DNA from: Flavobacterium psychrophilum
GTDB taxonomy: Bacteria > Bacteroidota > Bacteroidia > Flavobacteriales > Flavobacteriaceae
NCBI GenBank assembly: GCA_945872875.1
Contig: CAMCBB010000058.1
Span: 1-10,946, forward strand
Length of the DNA: 10,946 nucleotides
Direction: 5' to 3'
Of the stretch, positions 6,656-10,946 are shown piece by piece. Below the pieces are notes generated by a model, which saw only the letters and a list, made by a program, of their open reading frames with translations, did not search any database and was not told the origin of the DNA. The first letter of the stretch is position 1, and each line of letters starts with the position of its first letter. The translations under genes were made by a program, and so were the position numbers.

Positions 6656-7663
6656 ATGAAAAAAAGATTAGAATCCGAATTAATAAGTATTGCGCACCGT
6701 ATATTAAAATTAAAAAATAAATCGGAGGTAGACCAATTGTATTTAGAAACTAGAAAATTATATGAAACTTTAGCTGTTTTAAAATTTTATGGCGATAACT
6801 ACGAGCAAGTAAAATCGGAAATTTCACAAGAAGAAATTGAAGAAAAATTAACTGCTGAAGAAATTATTCAAGAAGAAGTGAAAGTAATTCCTGCTGAGGA
6901 AGTTATTGTTGCAGCACAAGAAGTAGAGGAAGCTATTGAAGAGGAGGGTGAAGTAGCTGACGAGGAAATTATAGATGAGGAAGAGGAGGATGAAAGTGAA
7001 GAAGCTGAAGAGGATGAAAATGAGGAAGATGAAGACGAAAGTGAAGAGGATGTAGATGTGGACGAGGAAGAGGAGGACGAAAATGAGGATGAAGATCAGG
7101 ATGAAGATGAGGATGAAGATGAGGACGACAGTGAAGAAGATGAAGAGGATGAAGAAGAATTTGAAAATGCGATCCATTTTGAGCCAATATTTGAATTAGA
7201 AGACACCTTTGAAAAAGAGGAAGATGAAGAGGAGGTTGAGGATGAAGAGCTATTTGAGCCAGAAACTAAAACAGTAGAGTCAAATAAAATAGAATCAAGA
7301 CAAATCTCATTTGAAGATTTATTAGGAGAAAGTTTTAACGAACCTGAATTTGTTAAACCTAATGATGTGGTAATTCCTAGTTCTTTAAAAGAAGTAATTG
7401 AAGAAAAACCATTGTCGTTAAACGACCAACATTCGAAAGCAATAAACATTGGAATGAACGACAGAATTGCTTTTGTTAAGCATTTATTTGACGACAGCAC
7501 CGAAGATTACAACCGTGTATTATCGCAATTAAATTCGTTTACAACCAAAGAAGAAGCGGTTGATTTTATTGAAGAAATTATTAAACCCGATTACGATAAT
7601 TGGGTTGGAAGCGAAGAATATGCGGAGCGATTTATGGAAATTGTGAAGAACAAATTTAACTAA
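6656..7663 (+). CDS. Conserved hypothetical protein with a long Asp/Glu-rich middle
   Basis: 335 residues, function unknown. Three parts are visible. Residues 1 to about 57 are mixed-charge and probably helical (SELISIAHRILKLKNKSEVD at 7-26). Residues about 58-205 are strongly acidic, with 112-177 almost entirely D and E, so surely disordered. Residues about 256-335 look like a compact domain (NDRIAFVKHLFDDSTEDYNRVLSQLN, 268-293, then IIKPDYDNW, 318-326). The C-terminal part resembles proteins I recall upstream of rsmI in other Flavobacteriia, usually annotated as hypothetical. There is no signal peptide or membrane segment, so it is cytoplasmic. Its TAA is directly followed by the rsmI ATG with no spacer, implying translational coupling. 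An RNA- or ribosome-related role is suggested only by this position; a nucleic-acid-mimic or chaperone-like acidic protein is an alternative. Confidence 0.85.
   Translation: MKKRLESELISIAHRILKLKNKSEVDQLYLETRKLYETLAVLKFYGDNYEQVKSEISQEEIEEKLTAEEIIQEEVKVIPAEEVIVAAQEVEEAIEEEGEVADEEIIDEEEEDESEEAEEDENEEDEDESEEDVDVDEEEEDENEDEDQDEDEDEDEDDSEEDEEDEEEFENAIHFEPIFELEDTFEKEEDEEEVEDEELFEPETKTVESNKIESRQISFEDLLGESFNEPEFVKPNDVVIPSSLKEVIEEKPLSLNDQHSKAINIGMNDRIAFVKHLFDDSTEDYNRVLSQLNSFTTKEEAVDFIEEIIKPDYDNWVGSEEYAERFMEIVKNKFN
7085..7120 (+). repeat. 12-bp tandem repeat in the acidic tract
   Basis: Three head-to-tail copies of GAGGATGAAGAT (second copy begins with C), in frame, encoding EDED, QDED, EDED at residues 144-155 of the acidic protein; a diverged fourth copy follows. 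Because the unit is a multiple of three, slippage would change the length of the tract without breaking the frame. Confidence 0.75.
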
Positions 7664-8341
7664 ATGTCAAAACTTTATATTGTTCCAACACCCATTGGAA
7701 ATCTTGAAGACATGACTTTTAGAGCGGTAAAAGTTCTAAAAGAAGCCGACTTGATTTTAGCAGAAGATACCCGAACAAGCGGTAAATTGCTAAAACATTT
7801 CGAAATTGCTACTCATATGCATAGCCACCACATGCATAACGAACACAAGACGGTGGAGAATTTAATTGCACGATTAAAAGGCGGTGAAACTATAGCTTTA
7901 ATTAGCGATGCAGGGACGCCCGCAATTTCGGATCCCGGATTTTTATTAACTCGTGCTTGTGTTGAAAATAATATTGAAGTCGATTGTTTGCCTGGCGCAA
8001 CAGCATTTGTACCTGCATTAGTAAATAGTGGTTTACCCAACGATCGCTTTATATTTGAGGGATTTTTGCCCGAAAAAAAAGGAAGACAAACGCGTTATTT
8101 GGCTTTAGCCGAAGAAACAAGAACCATGATTTTTTATGTTTCCCCACATAAATTAGTTAAAACCTTAACCGAATTCGTTCAGTATTTTGGCTCAGATAGA
8201 CCGGTGTCTATCTCCAGAGAATTGTCTAAATTACATGAAGAAACAGTTCGTGGTACTGCTACAGAAGTGCTAAAACACTTTGAAGCAAAACCTCCAAAAG
8301 GAGAAATTGTTGCCGTAGTTGGCGGCAAGAATGCAAAGTAA
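7664..8341 (+). CDS. rsmI: 16S rRNA (cytidine-1402 2'-O)-methyltransferase
   Basis: 225 residues. It methylates the ribose of C1402 in the 16S rRNA decoding centre with S-adenosylmethionine. It belongs to the tetrapyrrole-methylase fold family, shown by VPTPIGNLED (7-16), AEDTRTS (33-39), SDAGTPAISDPG (81-92), LPGATAF (109-115), FEGFLP (131-136) and SRELSKLHEE (184-193). It is shorter than E. coli RsmI (286 residues) because the C-terminal extension is absent; it ends shortly after the PPKGEIVAVV strand. A His-rich stretch at residues 51-61 (HMHSHHMHNEH) replaces the shorter histidine-containing run usual at this site. The ATG follows the stop of the acidic-protein gene without a gap, and recJ starts 16 bases after the TAA, so the three genes look like one operon. 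Confidence 0.95.
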   Translation: MSKLYIVPTPIGNLEDMTFRAVKVLKEADLILAEDTRTSGKLLKHFEIATHMHSHHMHNEHKTVENLIARLKGGETIALISDAGTPAISDPGFLLTRACVENNIEVDCLPGATAFVPALVNSGLPNDRFIFEGFLPEKKGRQTRYLALAEETRTMIFYVSPHKLVKTLTEFVQYFGSDRPVSISRELSKLHEETVRGTATEVLKHFEAKPPKGEIVAVVGGKNAK

Positions 8342-8357
8342 TCTTTAATCCATACTT

Positions 8358-10049
8358 ATGCGGTGGACCTTAAAATCAAAGCCCGAAAAAGAGAAAGTTC
8401 AAAAGCTACAAAACGAACTTCAAGTAGATGCGCTTATTGCAACCCTTTTGGTTCAAAGAGGTGTGGAAACCTATGATCAGGCCAAAGCATTTTTTCGTCC
8501 TTCGTTAACCGATTTGCACGATCCGTTTCTTATGAAAGACATGGATAAAGCGGTGGTTCGTATTGAAGAAGCGATTCTTAAGGGAGAAAATATCTTGGTA
8601 TTTGGAGATTACGATGTAGATGGAACCACTGCCGTTTCCTTGGTTTCGAGTTATTTGAAAAGTTATTATCCCAATGTTGCCACCTACATCCCCGATAGAT
8701 ACGACGAAGGTTATGGCATTTCTTATAACGGAATTGATTTTGCCGAAGACAACGAATTTACTTTAATCATCGCCTTGGATTGCGGAATAAAATCGATCGA
8801 TCATATTGCGTATGCCAATGCTAAAAATATTGATTTTATCATTTGCGATCACCACCGCCCTGGAGATGAATTACCTAAAGCGGTTGCTATTTTAGATCCT
8901 AAAAGGAATGATTGTTCGTACCCCTATGATGAACTTTGCGGATGCGGAATTGGGTTTAAATTAATTCAAGCTCTTGCTTCAAAAAGAGGCCAAACGCTAG
9001 AAGATTTAGTACTTTATTTGGATTTGGTTGCTACTGCAATTGCTGCTGATATTGTTCCTATTACTGGAGAAAATAGAATCTTGGCTAAATACGGTTTAGA
9101 GGTTATTAATTCGAATCCGAGACCTGGAATTAAGGCCTTAATTCAAAATGTAAATAAAAAATCACTTACCATAACTGATGTAGTTTTTATTGTCGCTCCG
9201 CGGATTAATGCTGCTGGAAGGATCAAACACGGGAATGAAGCCGTTGCGCTATTAACGGAATATGATTTGGATCAAGCGGAACAATTTGCATCTGAAATTG
9301 AACAACACAATTCGGATAGAAAAGGGTTAGACAAACAAATAACAGTTGAAGCACTTGCGCAAATTGAAGACAATAACGAAAAAGAGAATTTCACTACAGT
9401 TATTTATCAAGAAAATTGGCATAAAGGGGTAATCGGAATTGTAGCTTCACGATTAACCGAAACTTATTACCGCCCAACAATTGTTTTTACCAAAAGTGGT
9501 GACAAACTTGCCGCTTCGGCTCGATCGGTAAAAGATTTTGATGTATATAATGCAATTGAAGCTTGTTCAATGCATTTGGAGCAATTTGGCGGACATAAAT
9601 ACGCTGCAGGAATGACTTTGAAGGAAGAAAATTATGAAGCGTTTAAAGCTGCTTTTGAAAAGGAAGTTCGTAACACTATTTCTTCTGAATTACTTATTCC
9701 AGAAATTGAAATTGATGCCGAAATTAATTTATCTGAAATCTCACCAAAATTAATTCGGGTATTAAATCAGTTTGAGCCTTTTGGTCCCGAAAATATGACT
9801 CCAGTTTTTTTGACTAAAAACATAAAAGACACTGGGTATCCAAAGCTTTTAGGAAAAGAAGAAGAGCATTTAAAATTATTTGTGAAACAAGAAAATTCGG
9901 AAGGCTTTGGTGCAATTGCATTTTTTATGGGAAACAAACTAAATCAGATTTCAAATCAAAAACCGTTTGACACGGTTTATTGTATTGATGAAAATGAATT
10001 TAAGGGAACGGTAACCGTTCAATTGCGAATAAAAGATTTAAAGAATTAG
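8358..10049 (+). CDS. recJ: Single-stranded-DNA-specific exonuclease RecJ
   Basis: 563 residues, full length (E. coli RecJ has 577). It degrades single-stranded DNA 5' to 3' in RecF-pathway recombination, mismatch repair and base-excision repair. The DHH phosphoesterase core shows VFGDYDVDGTT (81-91), ALDCGIKS (139-146), the signature CDHH (163-166) and RINAAGRIKHGNEAV (282-296). The DHHA1 domain has NWHKGVIGIVASRL (353-366), SARSVKDFDV (387-396) and GGHKYAAGM (411-419). The C-terminal OB-fold region contains FEPFGPENMTPVF (472-484). All metal-binding aspartate and histidine motifs are present, so the enzyme should be active. The ATG at 8358 fits the family N-terminus (MRWTLKSKP). It closes the operon behind rsmI, and its TAG stop touches the stop of queG on the other strand. 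Confidence 0.97.
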   Translation: MRWTLKSKPEKEKVQKLQNELQVDALIATLLVQRGVETYDQAKAFFRPSLTDLHDPFLMKDMDKAVVRIEEAILKGENILVFGDYDVDGTTAVSLVSSYLKSYYPNVATYIPDRYDEGYGISYNGIDFAEDNEFTLIIALDCGIKSIDHIAYANAKNIDFIICDHHRPGDELPKAVAILDPKRNDCSYPYDELCGCGIGFKLIQALASKRGQTLEDLVLYLDLVATAIAADIVPITGENRILAKYGLEVINSNPRPGIKALIQNVNKKSLTITDVVFIVAPRINAAGRIKHGNEAVALLTEYDLDQAEQFASEIEQHNSDRKGLDKQITVEALAQIEDNNEKENFTTVIYQENWHKGVIGIVASRLTETYYRPTIVFTKSGDKLAASARSVKDFDVYNAIEACSMHLEQFGGHKYAAGMTLKEENYEAFKAAFEKEVRNTISSELLIPEIEIDAEINLSEISPKLIRVLNQFEPFGPENMTPVFLTKNIKDTGYPKLLGKEEEHLKLFVKQENSEGFGAIAFFMGNKLNQISNQKPFDTVYCIDENEFKGTVTVQLRIKDLKN

Positions 10050-10946
10050 TTACTCTTTTAAGAACTTAATATTTCTGCTTAAGCCTGATAATTTAGTGCG
10101 TTTCACTGCCGAATTTTTAAACACTTTATTGAAAGTATCTTCGGTGATTTCTTCCCAATCTTTTTTGGTAAAAGACAACAATTCTTTGTTGGGATTGAAC
10201 AAAGGCTCTGAATGGGGTTTTGAAAAACGATTCCATGGGCATACATCTTGACATACATCACAACCAAACATCCAGTCGTTAAATTTTCCCTTCATTTCTT
10301 GTGGGAGATTGTCTTTGAGTTCAATCGTAAAATAAGAAATACACTTACTTCCATCAACGACATAAGGCGATACAATTGCTTCGGTAGGACACGAATCAAT
10401 ACAAGCGGTACAGGTTCCGCAATGATCCGTAGTGGCATGATCATATTCTAGTTCGAGGTCAATAATTAATTCGGCAATAAAGAAAAAAGAGCCTGTTTTT
10501 TGAGAAATTAGATTACTGTTTTTACCAATCCATCCCAAGCCTGATTTGGCTGCCCATGCTTTATCTAAAACAGGAGCCGAATCGACAAAAGCTCTACCCG
10601 AAACTGCCCCAATTTCCGATTGAATGGTATGAAGTAATTCCTTTAATTTTTCTTTAATTACAAAATGGTAATCTTGCCCATAGGCATATTTTGATATTTT
10701 ATAACTGTCAGTATTTTGTTCTTGTGAAGGAAAATAATTAAGCAAAAGAGAGATGACACTTTTGGAATCATCAACCAACAAAGTTGGATTTAATCTTAGG
10801 TCAAAATGGTTTTCCATATAGGACATTTGACCGTGGTGGTTTTTATTCAACCAGGATTCCAATCGAGGGGCTTCTTCTTCGAGAAAACCAGCTTTGGATA
10901 TCCCGCAAGAAAGAAAGCCGAGTCTTTTGGATTCGGCTTTAATTAA
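10050..10946 (-). CDS. queG: Epoxyqueuosine reductase, nearly complete (5' end beyond right edge)
   Basis: 298 residues are visible and the frame is open to the right edge. A TTG at 10862 is not the start: the reading continues upstream with [20 protein letters not shown], normal QueG N-terminal sequence, so probably only about ten residues are missing. QueG is a cobalamin and [4Fe-4S] enzyme that reduces epoxyqueuosine to queuosine at tRNA position 34. Numbering from the edge, [19 protein letters not shown] (111-129) is the substrate and cobalamin region. The cluster ligands are C166, C169, C172 and C176 ([12 protein letters not shown]), C192, and C219, C222 and C226 ([10 protein letters not shown]). 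The long C-terminal HEAT-like extension of some homologues is absent. It is convergent with recJ with no bases between the two stops. Other queuosine genes are not in the window. Confidence 0.95.
   Translation of the reverse strand, partial: LIKAESKRLGFLSCGISKAGFLEEEAPRLESWLNKNHHGQMSYMENHFDLRLNPTLLVDDSKSVISLLLNYFPSQEQNTDSYKISKYAYGQDYHFVIKEKLKELLHTIQSEIGAVSGRAFVDSAPVLDKAWAAKSGLGWIGKNSNLISQKTGSFFFIAELIIDLELEYDHATTDHCGTCTACIDSCPTEAIVSPYVVDGSKCISYFTIELKDNLPQEMKGKFNDWMFGCDVCQDVCPWNRFSKPHSEPLFNPNKELLSFTKKDWEEITEDTFNKVFKNSAVKRTKLSGLSRNIKFLKE

Noticed and set aside
6848..7500. Minus-strand open frames rich in Ser, His/Pro or Phe/Ile opposite the acidic tract (6848-7177, 6969-7187, 7096-7500)
   Set aside because: They are mirror images of the repetitive GAT/GAA codons of the plus-strand gene; low-complexity protein, no family match and no promoter.
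10050..10862. A queG gene starting at TTG 10862
   Set aside because: The frame continues upstream to the edge with sequence typical of the QueG N-terminus, so the TTG is an internal leucine codon.

Overview
The window looks like chromosomal DNA of a Bacteroidota member, most likely a Flavobacteriaceae species close to Flavobacterium. This rests on the AT-rich sequence, the near absence of Shine-Dalgarno sites, several perfect TAnnTTTG promoter boxes, a fused MurF-alanine racemase gene, and a TonB-dependent receptor with a carboxypeptidase-regulatory-like N-terminal domain. Nothing points to a phage, plasmid, insertion sequence, CRISPR array, tRNA or rRNA. No stretch longer than about 300 bases lacks a gene.

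Left part (1-1942, all on the minus strand): the 5' end of a TonB-dependent receptor gene runs off the left edge. It is preceded by a small exported His/Cys-rich protein with its own promoter. The pair looks like an outer-membrane uptake locus, probably for a metal or metal chelate. Upstream lies asd (aspartate-semialdehyde dehydrogenase).

Middle (1943-6468): a membrane-anchored SIMPL-domain protein on the plus strand converges on mscL, with a strong shared hairpin terminator between them. Further right, tdk (thymidine kinase) and a murF-alr fusion form a two-gene minus-strand operon. The fusion makes D-alanine and adds D-Ala-D-Ala to the peptidoglycan precursor. Asd feeds the same wall pathway through diaminopimelate.

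Right part (6656-10946): a plus-strand operon holds a very acidic protein of unknown function, rsmI (16S rRNA 2'-O-methyltransferase) and recJ (single-strand DNA exonuclease). It ends with no spacer against a convergent queG (epoxyqueuosine reductase), which runs off the right edge.

Most of the window is ordinary housekeeping. The items most worth a second look are the small His/Cys protein and its receptor partner, the acidic protein stop-to-start coupled to rsmI, the thymidine kinase that has lost three of four zinc cysteines, and dyad sequences at two promoters. I found no convincing new multi-gene system.
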